59,527 bases of DNA from NCBI GenBank assembly GCA_003258405.1, contig QKPN01000023.1, positions 1 through 59,527 on the forward strand, given 5' to 3'. Source of the stretch: Rhodobacteraceae bacterium DSL-40. Its GTDB lineage: Bacteria; Pseudomonadota; Alphaproteobacteria; Rhodobacterales; Rhodobacteraceae. Position numbers and translations under genes: made by a program. The notes under the pieces were generated by a model. The model had not been told where the DNA came from. It saw only the letters and a list, made by a program, of their open reading frames with translations, and ran no database searches. This document shows, in pieces, positions 7,975 to 16,185 of the stretch. Position 1 is the first letter of the stretch; each line of letters begins with the position of its first letter.

Positions 7975-9504
7975 CTAACCAGCCTTTGAGGGGCGCAACC
8001 CGGCCAGATGCCGGTCAAGCGACTCGATCTGGCTGGCGGTCATGCGGAGGCCGAGCTTGCTGCGGCGATAGACAATGTCGGCAGCCGAACGGGCCCATTC
8101 CTCGCGCACGAGGTAGTCCACCTCGGCCTGAGTGAGCCCCGCACCGAAGTCCGTGCCGAGATCGGCGGGCGCGCGGGCGCCGTCCAGCAACTCGGGAAGC
8201 CGCGTGCCATACTGGCGGAACATGCGGAGCGCCCGGCGCTCGCCAAGCCAGGGATAGGCTTCCCGCAATGCCGCCAGCCGCGGGCCGAATTCCTCGATCG
8301 GAAACCCGCCGCCCGGCAGCGCCTCACGTCCCGACCATCCCGCACCCGCCGCGATCTCGCGCGCCCGATCGCCGGGGAGAAGGCTCTCGAGGCGCGCGAG
8401 GACGGCCTCGGCGAGGCGTCTGTATGTGGTGATCTTGCCGCCATAGATGGTAAGGAGCGGCGCGGGGCCATCCGTCCGCACGTCGAGCACATAGTCTCGC
8501 GTCGCGGCCTGCGCCGCACCGTCACCACTGTCGTGAAGCGGGCGAACACCGGAATACGACCAGACCACCTGAGCCGGCGTCACCGGCCGGATGAAGTAGG
8601 CGCTGACAGCGCGACAGAGATAGGTGATCTCCTCCTGACTCGCCTCGATCCGGTCGAGCGAGCCGTCATAGTCGCGATCGGTCGTGCCGATCAGCGTGTA
8701 GTCCTGTTCATAGGGGATGGTGAAAACGATCCGACCGTCGGGGTTCTGGAAGATGAAGCACCGGTCGTGGGTGTAGAGCTGCGGAACCACGATATGCGAG
8801 CCCTGCACCAGCCGCACGCGCGCCTTCGCAGCGCCGCCCGTCGCCATGCCGGCAAGCTCGTTCGCCCAGGGGCCACCCGCATTCACCAGCACCCGCGCCC
8901 GGATCTCGCGAACGGCTCCGGTATCACGGTCACGCACCCGCACCGTCCAGCCTTCGGCATCCGACCCCAACGCGATGCAGACCGTGTGGGGCGCGATCAC
9001 CGCGCCGTGGCCCTTGGCCGACTGAGCATTGAGGATGACGAGACGGTTGTCCTCGACCCAGCAGTCGGAATACTCGAAGCCCCGCCGGAGCGAGGGCCGG
9101 AGGCCGCTGCCGATCTCGCTGCGATGAAAATCTACCCGCGACGTGCCAGGCAGACGGGTCCGCTTGCCTAGATGATCGTAAAGGAAGAGGCCCGCGCGGA
9201 GCATCCATGCTGGCCGCATTCCGGGCGTCTGTGGCAGCACGAAACGCAGTGGCCGGACGATATGCGGCGCAATCGACCATAGCCGCTCACGCTCTTCGAG
9301 CGCCTCGCGCACCAGACGGAATTCATAATGCTCGAGATAGCGCAAGCCACCGTGCAGGAGCTTCGTCGAGGCCGAAGAGGTCGCTCCGCCGAGATCCCCC
9401 TTCTCGCAGAGATAGACCTTGAGCCCGCGCCCGGCGGCATCGCGCGCCACGCCGCAACCATTGATGCCGCCGCCGATGATGGCGAGGTCGAAGAGCTCAG
9501 ACAT
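7975..9504 (-). CDS. GlpD-like FAD-dependent glycerol-3-phosphate dehydrogenase family protein
   Basis: A 509-residue flavoprotein of the GlpD/EryB family, which oxidises the secondary alcohol of a polyol phosphate and passes electrons to quinone at the inner membrane. The FAD-binding motif IIGGGINGCG is at about residues 9-18, followed by SSASTKLLHGGLRYLE, diagnostic for GlpD-type enzymes. The region around VWSYSGVRPL and IYGGKITTYRRLAE matches the family's C-terminal substrate and FAD contacts. Length fits E. coli GlpD (about 500). ATG 9504 overlaps the HAD gene end by eight bases and has GGAGG upstream. In an operon with FGGY kinases it could act on a larger polyol phosphate, as EryB does in erythritol catabolism, rather than sn-glycerol-3-phosphate itself. 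Confidence 0.88.
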   Translation of the reverse strand: MSELFDLAIIGGGINGCGVARDAAGRGLKVYLCEKGDLGGATSSASTKLLHGGLRYLEHYEFRLVREALEERERLWSIAPHIVRPLRFVLPQTPGMRPAWMLRAGLFLYDHLGKRTRLPGTSRVDFHRSEIGSGLRPSLRRGFEYSDCWVEDNRLVILNAQSAKGHGAVIAPHTVCIALGSDAEGWTVRVRDRDTGAVREIRARVLVNAGGPWANELAGMATGGAAKARVRLVQGSHIVVPQLYTHDRCFIFQNPDGRIVFTIPYEQDYTLIGTTDRDYDGSLDRIEASQEEITYLCRAVSAYFIRPVTPAQVVWSYSGVRPLHDSGDGAAQAATRDYVLDVRTDGPAPLLTIYGGKITTYRRLAEAVLARLESLLPGDRAREIAAGAGWSGREALPGGGFPIEEFGPRLAALREAYPWLGERRALRMFRQYGTRLPELLDGARAPADLGTDFGAGLTQAEVDYLVREEWARSAADIVYRRSKLGLRMTASQIESLDRHLAGLRPSKAG

Positions 9505-10348
9505 GGTCCGCCTCCGCGCGCGCTCCTCCGGCCGGCGCAGGTGCCTGCGCCGCACCGCGGGCTGCGAGAATGCGTTCGGCAATCTCGACGAAGCCCTCGC
9601 CGCCCCGGTTGTGCGCCACGAACCGCGGCAGCGCGTGACCTGAGCCGCGGAATTCCTCGACATTCGCGACGCCGCAGGAATTTGGAAAGAAGGAGAACAT
9701 CGGCCCGTCATTCGGACTGTCACCGACGAAGATCACCCGGTCCTTCATCGCATCGAGGTCGAAGCCCAGGATGTCCGCCGCGAAGATCCTGCTCATCGAG
9801 AGCTTGTCGTAGTCGCCGAACCAGCCATTCACATGGATCGAGGAAAGCTTCGCGATCGCCCCCTCCTCCTTGAAGATCCCGAGCACCCGCTCGACCTCGC
9901 CCGCAGGCAGCGGATCGACATCCTCGCAGACATCGATCGCCAGATCCGCTTCGCGGTAGAGCTGGTCGGAAGCAATGCCGGTCCCTGGGACCTCGCGCAG
10001 GATCCGCTCGCGCAGATGTTCGAGGCGGGCACGATTGACGCGGCGCTCGTCATCGGTGGCGAAGAAGCGCTGGCGCATCTTCCGCGCCGCGCGGTCATAG
10101 GAGAAGTAGAAGGCGCCGTTTTCGCCCACCACCCCCGCAACCGGCCAGAAGCGTGCAATCATGTCGCACCAGCCCGCAGGCCGGCCAGTGATCGGCACCA
10201 CCTCGAGGCCCGCCTGGGCGAGGCGTTCGAGAGCGGCATAAGCGCCGGCGGGGAGCTGACCCTCGGTCGTGAGCGTGTCGTCAATATCTGTAAAGACGGC
10301 GACGACTTCGGAGAGGGCCGCAGGCGAAAGCTCGTCGAGCGGGAGCAT
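9497..10348 (-). CDS. HAD-IIB family phosphatase
   Basis: A 283-residue soluble hydrolase. It shows HAD motif I TDIDDT with nucleophile and acid Asp21 and Asp23, motif II PITGRP, and the acidic motif VGDSPNDGPMF near residues 225-235; the inserted cap between motifs II and III fits the IIB subclass that includes trehalose-, sucrose- and mannosyl-phosphate phosphatases. ATG 10348 shares one base with the dehydrogenase stop (TGATG) and has GAGGAGG at the right distance; an ATG six bases earlier is too close to that site. Lying between the two phosphate dehydrogenases, it may dephosphorylate a pathway intermediate or an unwanted phosphate. Its substrate is not known. Confidence 0.88.
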   Translation of the reverse strand: MLPLDELSPAALSEVVAVFTDIDDTLTTEGQLPAGAYAALERLAQAGLEVVPITGRPAGWCDMIARFWPVAGVVGENGAFYFSYDRAARKMRQRFFATDDERRVNRARLEHLRERILREVPGTGIASDQLYREADLAIDVCEDVDPLPAGEVERVLGIFKEEGAIAKLSSIHVNGWFGDYDKLSMSRIFAADILGFDLDAMKDRVIFVGDSPNDGPMFSFFPNSCGVANVEEFRGSGHALPRFVAHNRGGEGFVEIAERILAARGAAQAPAPAGGARAEADHV

Positions 10349-11694
10349 CAGCATTCCTCCTCGATGAAGGCCTCGAGAATTCCCATGTCGGCCGCGAGAT
10401 CGAGCATGGAGTAACGGTCGCGCATCTCGCGCGAATGCCGTACCGCTTGGCGGTAGAGGTCGCGATCCATCCCGATCTCTTCGGCCGTAGCCCCGCCGCC
10501 GGCCGCCCGCAGATGCGCAGCGAGATCGGCGGCAGGCATCGACATGGCCTGAAGCAGCGGCCGGATCTCGGGCCAGAGTCGCTGCAGATCGGCATTGAAT
10601 TCCGCCGCACGCGCGGCATCGAACGCCTTGGCCCGACAGGCCTTGATGCAATCACCGACCGCCGCGTCCGGATAGCGCCGCCGCAGATCCGCTTCATCGA
10701 AATCGTTGGGGCGGATTTGGGGAGCCTCGTCACGCGCCAGGATCAACTCCTGAAGCCGCGCCATGGTGACTGACGCGACACCAACCTGCTGGCCATGGAC
10801 GGTGCCCGGATGCGCCGCGCCTGCGAAGCTGTCGATCCAGTGAGAGATCTGGTGCTCTCCCATGGAGCCGGGGTGGCTCATGCCGACGAGGCTGATGCCG
10901 AAGCCGCCCAGCGTCAGGATGCGGTGAAGATAGCCGACCGCCTCATGATCGCGCCGGCCGAGCCCGGCGGAGCGCGCCATCGTCGCCGCCTCGTCTTCGG
11001 TCTGGAGCACGTAGGGAGAAGTGGCGTAGCGGGTGCCGAGCAGGCGATGGGAGAAATACCAGTCGACCTGGGCGCTCGCCCGGCAGAGGCTGTCACCGAA
11101 CCCGGCCGCGATCAGGTATTGCGGCGCCTCGGCCGAGATGCCGATGTCGAGGAAGACCCCCTTCGCCGCATGGGCGGGCTGCGTGGTCTTGAGCCCGCTG
11201 TCGAGCGTGATCGAGGCGGTTGTTGAGGTGTAGCCGTTCATCGAGGGTGCGGTGCCGAAGACGCTGTAGGCGCGGCCATCGCCCGCGGTGACGTATTTGC
11301 AGAGATCGTTGATCGTTCCCGATCCAACCGCAACGAGCGCGTCCGCGCCCTGCGTCCGTTCGCGCAGCGCTCGGACCTCAGCCTCGTCGGCATGGGGCGC
11401 CTCGAGCACCACAACCTCAGCGCGCGCGCCGAGCGCCCGGGCAATCGCATAGCCGTAGACGTCATAGGTCGCGACATCGGCCACCACCGCGTAGCGCTCG
11501 GCGGGCATCACACCCGCAAGCAGGCCAGCTTCGGCGCCGCGAAGGCTTTCCTCGATGACCACGCAACCGAATGGAACCTGCGCCCGCGCGCCCGTGTCGG
11601 GGTCGATCCAGCGCCCCGCTGTCACGTCGTCGATCAGTGCCGTCCAGTTCTGCCGTCCCTCCGGTGCGAGGACGGCTGCAGCAGCCGCTTCCAT
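10348..11694 (-). CDS. sn-glycerol-1-phosphate dehydrogenase-like (AraM/G1PDH family)
   Basis: A 448-residue NAD(P)-dependent dehydrogenase of the iron-type ADH/G1PDH group, interconverting sn-glycerol-1-phosphate and dihydroxyacetone phosphate in known members. The nucleotide loop VAVGSGTINDLCKY (122-135) and SVFGTAPSMNGYTS (144-157) are family hallmarks. The metal ligands are visible as Asp201 (AGFGD), His281 (GSMGEHQISH) and His300 (GTVHGQQ). The ATG at 11694 has GGGAGGG upstream and is the first gene of the minus-strand operon, facing the SorC-type regulator across 172 bases. It is longer than the roughly 390 residues usual for bacterial AraM, with an extended C-terminus. Co-occurrence with a GlpD-like enzyme is unusual; the true substrate may be another polyol phosphate. 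Confidence 0.85.
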   Translation of the reverse strand: MEAAAAAVLAPEGRQNWTALIDDVTAGRWIDPDTGARAQVPFGCVVIEESLRGAEAGLLAGVMPAERYAVVADVATYDVYGYAIARALGARAEVVVLEAPHADEAEVRALRERTQGADALVAVGSGTINDLCKYVTAGDGRAYSVFGTAPSMNGYTSTTASITLDSGLKTTQPAHAAKGVFLDIGISAEAPQYLIAAGFGDSLCRASAQVDWYFSHRLLGTRYATSPYVLQTEDEAATMARSAGLGRRDHEAVGYLHRILTLGGFGISLVGMSHPGSMGEHQISHWIDSFAGAAHPGTVHGQQVGVASVTMARLQELILARDEAPQIRPNDFDEADLRRRYPDAAVGDCIKACRAKAFDAARAAEFNADLQRLWPEIRPLLQAMSMPAADLAAHLRAAGGGATAEEIGMDRDLYRQAVRHSREMRDRYSMLDLAADMGILEAFIEEEC

Positions 11695-11738
11695 GGGCAC
11701 CCTCCCTTGGTGTCTTGCATCGTTGTTCTTTGTCGTTG

Positions 11739-11774
11739 ATTGACAATTTCCACATGTCTCTGCCATTTGTCAAT
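11739..11774. promoter_or_regulatory. Candidate operator between the polyol operon and its regulator
   Basis: In the 172-base divergent gap, ATTGACAA (11739-11746) and TTGTCAAT (11767-11774) form a perfect inverted repeat with 20 bases between. The stretch 11730-11820 is markedly AT-rich compared with its surroundings. The position between divergent regulator and operon starts suits an operator for the SorC-type protein, which binds as a tetramer to such spaced repeats. No binding data; the assignment is inferred from position and symmetry. Confidence 0.5.
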
Positions 11775-11866
11775 GACATTTGTTTTTATCATTTGGCATT
11801 TTCCAAATCCGCTCCGCTGGACAGAACGCGCCCGCTCTGGCAGTGCTGTGGAGACAAGGAGAGACA

Positions 11867-12850
11867 ATGGCCCGATCAGCCCAGCCCCAGGACAAGGCCG
11901 CCCGTCGGCGCATGGCGCCCCCGATGCAGTTTGGCGGCGACCTCGTTCTCTGGGCCGCTTGGCTCTATTACGAAGAGGGACTGAAACAGGACGAGATCGC
12001 GCTCCGTCTCGGCATCTCCCGTGCCTCGGTCTTCAATCTGCTGCAAAAGGCGCGCGACGAGGGGGTCGTGACCATCACCATCGACCCCTCGCGAATCGCA
12101 CGTGCCGATCTCGCGATGAAGCTGCATGAGCTCTGGGGCCTCGCGGAGTGCTACGTGCTGCCGAACGAGGGCGGAGATACGCCGCTCCACGACCGGATCG
12201 GACGGCTCGGCGCGCGCATCGTCGAGCAGAAGATTGGCGACGAGGACATCATCGGCGTCGCTTGGGGCCGCACTGTCCTCTCTCTCTCCAAGGCGCTTTC
12301 ACCGATGCAGCATCCGGGTGTCACCGTCGCCCAGCTCACCGGCAGCTCGATGGCGACACACGATTTCTCACCGGAATTTTGCACCTCGAACATCGCGAGC
12401 CGCCTCAACGCCCGCTGCGTGAACCTGCATGCGCCCGGCGTGCTCTCGAACGCCGCAATGAAGGATCTCCTGATGCGGGAGCCGATGATCGAGCAGCATT
12501 TCGCGCTGCTCCGGCGCTGCACAATGACACTCTTTGGTGTAACGCACCTCGACGGTCCGACGCTGCTCCAGAACAGCGGCTTCATGCAGCCGAGTTTCAT
12601 CGAGGAATACCGCGCCGCCGGAGCGGTCGGCTTCGCTTCCGGTTATTTCTTCGACATCGAGGGTCGGATCGTCACCACGGATTTCGACAGCCGCCATGTC
12701 GTGATGCCGCTGGAGGATTTCCGCCGCGTGCCGAGCCGGATCTGCATCGGCGGCGGAGCGTCGAAGTTCGAGGCGATCCGCGGCATGCTGCGCGCGCGAA
12801 TCGCCACGATTCTGATCACGGACCAGACGACGGCCGAAGCCCTCGTCTGA
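11867..12850 (+). CDS. SorC/DeoR-type sugar-binding transcriptional regulator
   Basis: A 327-residue one-component regulator. Residues about 25-65 hold a helix-turn-helix (YYEEGLKQDEIALRLGISRA), and the rest is a SorC/CggR-type effector domain with the IGVAWGRTV and CIGGGASKFEAI segments typical of sugar-phosphate-binding members such as EryD. ATG 11867 is preceded by AAGGAGAGACA. It diverges from the polyol operon and very likely controls it, with a phosphorylated intermediate as inducer. It converges with doeB, with only 20 bases between the stops. Confidence 0.9.
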   Translation: MARSAQPQDKAARRRMAPPMQFGGDLVLWAAWLYYEEGLKQDEIALRLGISRASVFNLLQKARDEGVVTITIDPSRIARADLAMKLHELWGLAECYVLPNEGGDTPLHDRIGRLGARIVEQKIGDEDIIGVAWGRTVLSLSKALSPMQHPGVTVAQLTGSSMATHDFSPEFCTSNIASRLNARCVNLHAPGVLSNAAMKDLLMREPMIEQHFALLRRCTMTLFGVTHLDGPTLLQNSGFMQPSFIEEYRAAGAVGFASGYFFDIEGRIVTTDFDSRHVVMPLEDFRRVPSRICIGGGASKFEAIRGMLRARIATILITDQTTAEALV

Positions 12851-12870
12851 TATAATTGCACTGGAGCGCT

Positions 12871-13911
12871 TCAGCCGTCCCGCGCGGGCTCAGGGGTGAT
12901 CTCCGCGCCGCGCACGGCAACCACGGCGAGGCAGTCTCCGGTTTTCACGAGGCCCGGGAAATGCCGGGCCGCCAGCAACCCTCCGCGCCGGGCATGGTAG
13001 ATCTTCGCGGGCTGGCCCGTGCGCGCAACTGGCCAGACTCGCGCGATCGCCGCACCCTTCTCGACCTCGTCGCCGAGATCGGCAAGCGGCTCGATCAGGC
13101 CGTCATCCTCGGAAAAGACAAAGCAGTCGCCGTCGGGCATGTCGAGCTCGACACTTGGCGCGAACTCGGGTTCGGCATCCAGAATGCCGGCATGGATCAG
13201 GAAGTTGCGCACGCCCTTTCGCGCAATGCCGATCGAGCGCGCAGTGGCCGTGCCGCCGCCGCCGAGCTCGGTCGAAACGAAGACCTTGCCGTGGTTCTCG
13301 ACCGCGGTGTCGAACATCCCCACATTGTCGATCTCCAGCAGCACCATGGAGTAAGGCGCATTGAACGCATGCATCGCCGCGATGCACGCCTCCTCCTGCA
13401 TCTTTGCCTCCAGCCGATGCGCCGCCGCGAAAGGCACGAAATCGAGCGTCTTGCCCCCTGAATGAAAGTCGAGCACGAAATCCGCCATCGGCGCGAGCAC
13501 TGTGTCAAAATAGTCGGCGATCTTCTCCGTGGGCGAGCCGTCCGGACGGCCGGGAAAGGTCCGGTTGAGATTCCCGCCGTCCAGCGGCGACGTGCGGGTG
13601 CCTGCGCGGAAAGCCGGCGTATTCATGAAGGGGACAATGATGACACGCCCGCGGATCTGCTTCGGATCAAGCTCCGAGGTCAGGGCCTGAAGCGCGGCGG
13701 GCCCCTCGTATTCGTCGCCGTGATTGGCCCCCGTCAGCAACGCCGTCGGCCCCTCGCCATTGCGGAAGACGGCGATGGGGATCATCACCGATCCCCAGGC
13801 ACTGTCATTGCGGCTGTAGGGGAGACGCAGGAAGCCGTGACGCACCCCGTCCTCATCAAAAGGCACGGTACAGACGATCGGGTTTTCCGGGCGGGAGGTA
13901 GCGGCATTCAC
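12871..13911 (-). CDS. doeB: N-alpha-acetyl-L-2,4-diaminobutyrate deacetylase (DoeB/EutE)
   Basis: A 346-residue zinc hydrolase of the succinylglutamate desuccinylase/aspartoacylase family. It removes acetate from N-alpha-acetyl-L-2,4-diaminobutyrate, giving diaminobutyrate, the second step of ectoine breakdown. The zinc motif ANHGDE (His64, Glu67) and the third ligand in DFHSGG (near residue 155) are present. The start is GTG 13911, five bases after the doeA stop and about nine after AAGGA. Known as eutE in the Roseobacter-type gene order. It is the last gene of the enuR-uehABC-usp-eut group. Gene order and motifs make this call firm. Confidence 0.92.
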   Translation of the reverse strand: MNAATSRPENPIVCTVPFDEDGVRHGFLRLPYSRNDSAWGSVMIPIAVFRNGEGPTALLTGANHGDEYEGPAALQALTSELDPKQIRGRVIIVPFMNTPAFRAGTRTSPLDGGNLNRTFPGRPDGSPTEKIADYFDTVLAPMADFVLDFHSGGKTLDFVPFAAAHRLEAKMQEEACIAAMHAFNAPYSMVLLEIDNVGMFDTAVENHGKVFVSTELGGGGTATARSIGIARKGVRNFLIHAGILDAEPEFAPSVELDMPDGDCFVFSEDDGLIEPLADLGDEVEKGAAIARVWPVARTGQPAKIYHARRGGLLAARHFPGLVKTGDCLAVVAVRGAEITPEPARDG

Positions 13912-13916
13912 GGCGG

Positions 13917-15104
13917 TCAGTCCTTCACGAAAAGCTTGCGGGGCACATTGGCAAGGCACTCGGGGGCTGCCTCGCCGATCACGATGCTCTCGGTGATCTC
14001 GAAGCCCCAATCCTCCATCCAGAGGCCCGTCATGAAATGAAAGGTCATGCCGGGTTCGAGCACCGTCTTGTCACCGGGCCGGAGCGAACAGGTCCGCTCG
14101 CCCCAGTCAGGCGGATAGCTGAGCCCGATTGGATAGCCCGTCCGGTTGTCCTTCTCGATGCCGTGCTTGCGCAGGACGCCGAAGAAGGCATTGGCAATAT
14201 CCTCGCACATTAGACCGGCGCGGGCTTTCTCGAGCCCGGCCTCCATGCCTTCGAGCACCGCCTTCTCGGCATCGAGAAAGGTCTCGGTGGGCTTGCCCAG
14301 AAAGATCGTGCGCGAAAGCGGGCAGTGATAGCGGTTATAGGCCCCCGCAATCTCGAAGAACGTCCCCTCTCCCGCGCGCATCGGCAGATCATCCCAGGTG
14401 AGATGCGGCGCCGAGGCGTCGGCGCCCGAGGGCAAAAGCGGCACGATGGCAGGATAATCGCCGCCCGCTCCGATCTCCGGATCGTAGCGCAGGCCCGCGT
14501 CATAGATCTCGGCGACGAGGTTGCACTTCCGCATACCCGGCTCGATCACGTCATAGATGCGCTTGTGCATCCGCTCGACGAAGCGCGCGGCCACACGCAT
14601 GTATTCGAGCTCCTGCTCCGATTTGACACCCCGCTTCCAGTTGACAAGGCCCGTCGCATCGACGAGCCGAGCGTTGGGCAGCCCCTTCTCGAGGGCGGCG
14701 TAGGACCGGGCGGAAAAATAATAGTTGTCCATCTCGACGCCGATACTGCCCTTGTCCCAGCCGCGCTCGGCCAGAACTCCCGTGAGATACTCCATCGGAT
14801 GACGGACCGCCGATTGCACGTAGTGGTCGGGGTAGCCGATGATGTCGGCCTCGCTCATGAAGCAGGTGCGCAGTGCGCCGTTCGCATCCTGGCCACGCCC
14901 GAACCAGACCGGATCGCCATCGCCCGCAAGCAGGACGCATTGCGGAACGTAGAAGGACCAGCCGTCGTATCCCGTGAGCCAGGCCATGTTGGAACTGTCA
15001 TGGCAGATCAGCAGATCGATCCCGGCCGCCTCCATCGCCGCGCGGGTCTTCGCGATCCGCGCCGCATATTCCTCATGCGTAAAGTGCAGAACCGGCTCGA
15101 CCAT
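13917..15104 (-). CDS. doeA: Ectoine hydrolase (DoeA/EutD)
   Basis: A 395-residue cytoplasmic enzyme of the M24 aminopeptidase-like (creatinase) fold. It opens the ectoine ring to N-alpha-acetyl-L-2,4-diaminobutyrate. The N-terminal creatinase-type domain occupies about residues 1-150 and the pita-bread catalytic domain the rest, with recognisable GAGGDYPAI, AYNRYHCPLSRTIFLG and TFHFMTGLWMEDWGFEITE segments. ATG 15104 has GGAGG upstream. It is placed directly before doeB and after eutC, exactly as in known ectoine catabolic operons, where it is also named eutD. Confidence 0.93.
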   Translation of the reverse strand: MVEPVLHFTHEEYAARIAKTRAAMEAAGIDLLICHDSSNMAWLTGYDGWSFYVPQCVLLAGDGDPVWFGRGQDANGALRTCFMSEADIIGYPDHYVQSAVRHPMEYLTGVLAERGWDKGSIGVEMDNYYFSARSYAALEKGLPNARLVDATGLVNWKRGVKSEQELEYMRVAARFVERMHKRIYDVIEPGMRKCNLVAEIYDAGLRYDPEIGAGGDYPAIVPLLPSGADASAPHLTWDDLPMRAGEGTFFEIAGAYNRYHCPLSRTIFLGKPTETFLDAEKAVLEGMEAGLEKARAGLMCEDIANAFFGVLRKHGIEKDNRTGYPIGLSYPPDWGERTCSLRPGDKTVLEPGMTFHFMTGLWMEDWGFEITESIVIGEAAPECLANVPRKLFVKD

Positions 15105-15131
15105 GTCTCGCTCCTCCTCTTGCCTGTGTGC

Positions 15132-15147
15132 CTGCGGCACGCCGCAG
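15132..15147. other. Small stem-loop in the eutC-doeA gap
   Basis: CTGCGG (15132-15137) pairs with CCGCAG (15142-15147) around a CACG loop in the 90-base gap, the longest between the eut genes. No T-run follows. It may mark a processing point separating doeAB from eutABC. Confidence 0.3.
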
Positions 15148-15194
15148 TGTTCGCGGCTGGGCGGAAACCTGCACGACCCCGCCCGCCTGAAATG

Positions 15195-16184
15195 TCATGT
15201 CACGAAAGCCTGCCCGGCACCTGTGGCCTCCGCCCGAGCCCGGGCAAGCGTTGCGATCACAGTGTCCTGAACCCCCGTTCCGGTCAGATCGGCGATGGTG
15301 ATAGCCTCCGGCCCCGGGCGCCCACCGGTTCTGCCCGAAAGCACGTCGCCAAGTTCGGCGAAATCTGACTCGGGCGCGACGTTTCCCGCTGCAATCGCGC
15401 TGCGAAGCTCGCCCAGCGCGCGGGTCTGTGACAGCCGGTCAGCCACATAGAGGTCGGCGCGGGCGAGGCAGGCCGGGTCGAGCTCGTTCTTGGTGTGCTG
15501 GTCCGAACCCATCGCCGTTACATGCTGGCCCGGCTCGATCCACTCGGCCAGCAAGATCGGGGCACGCGCAGGTGTCGTCGTGACGATGATATCGGCACCG
15601 CGCACCGCGGCTTCCGCGTCCGCCTCCGCCGAGGCCGCGATCCCGAGTTCCTGCATCATCTCGGTCGCGGCCGCCGCGGCCTTCGCCACGTCCCGCCCCC
15701 AGAAGACCGCCTCGCGGATCGGCCGAACGAGGCAGAGCGCGCGGAGCTGCATCCGCGCCTGAAGCCCGGTTCCGAAGATCGCCGCGCGCCGGGCATCGCT
15801 CCGCGCAAGCGCGCGCGCCGCGACCGCACCAGCCGCCGCTGTTCGGACATCCGTCAGGTAGCCGTTATCAAGCAGAAGTGCCTCGACCCGCCCCGTCCGG
15901 GCCGAGAAGAGCACCATCAGCCCGGAAGTCGAGGGAAGGCCAATCTTCGGATTGTCAAAGAAACCGGGAGAAACCTTGATTGCGAAACTCTCCACGCCGG
16001 GGACATAGGCGGTCTTCACATCGACCTCGCCATTGGCATCGGCAATTTCCATCGAGAGGATCGGTGGCATCACCACACCACCTGCAGCCAGCGCCCGGAA
16101 CCCGCCCTCTATCGCATCGATCACGTCAAGATCGAGAGCAACGAGGCTGCGCAGGTCCGCTTCGGTCAGAACCCGAACTGCCAT
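15195..16184 (-). CDS. eutC: Ectoine utilization protein EutC (ornithine cyclodeaminase family)
   Basis: A 329-residue NAD(P)-dependent protein of the ornithine cyclodeaminase/mu-crystallin family. The nucleotide motif IFGTGLQARMQL (near 135-146) and the substrate-side lysine region TAYVPGVESFAIKVSPGF are clear. With EutA and EutB it is proposed to convert 5-hydroxyectoine into ectoine; the exact reaction is not settled. ATG 16184 has GAGGAGG upstream and follows the eutB stop by one base. Relatives include imine-reducing enzymes, so an imine reductase step after a dehydration by EutB is plausible, but that is inference. Confidence 0.9.
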   Translation of the reverse strand: MAVRVLTEADLRSLVALDLDVIDAIEGGFRALAAGGVVMPPILSMEIADANGEVDVKTAYVPGVESFAIKVSPGFFDNPKIGLPSTSGLMVLFSARTGRVEALLLDNGYLTDVRTAAAGAVAARALARSDARRAAIFGTGLQARMQLRALCLVRPIREAVFWGRDVAKAAAAATEMMQELGIAASAEADAEAAVRGADIIVTTTPARAPILLAEWIEPGQHVTAMGSDQHTKNELDPACLARADLYVADRLSQTRALGELRSAIAAGNVAPESDFAELGDVLSGRTGGRPGPEAITIADLTGTGVQDTVIATLARARAEATGAGQAFVT

Positions 16185-16185
16185 C

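Noticed and set aside
1-12850. Assigning the first operon as an erythritol (ery) or xylitol operon
   Set aside because: The GlpD-like enzyme, FGGY kinases and SorC regulator are compatible, but EryC, tetrulose-phosphate isomerases and xylitol dehydrogenase are not seen, and the G1PDH-like and HAD genes are not part of ery loci known to me.
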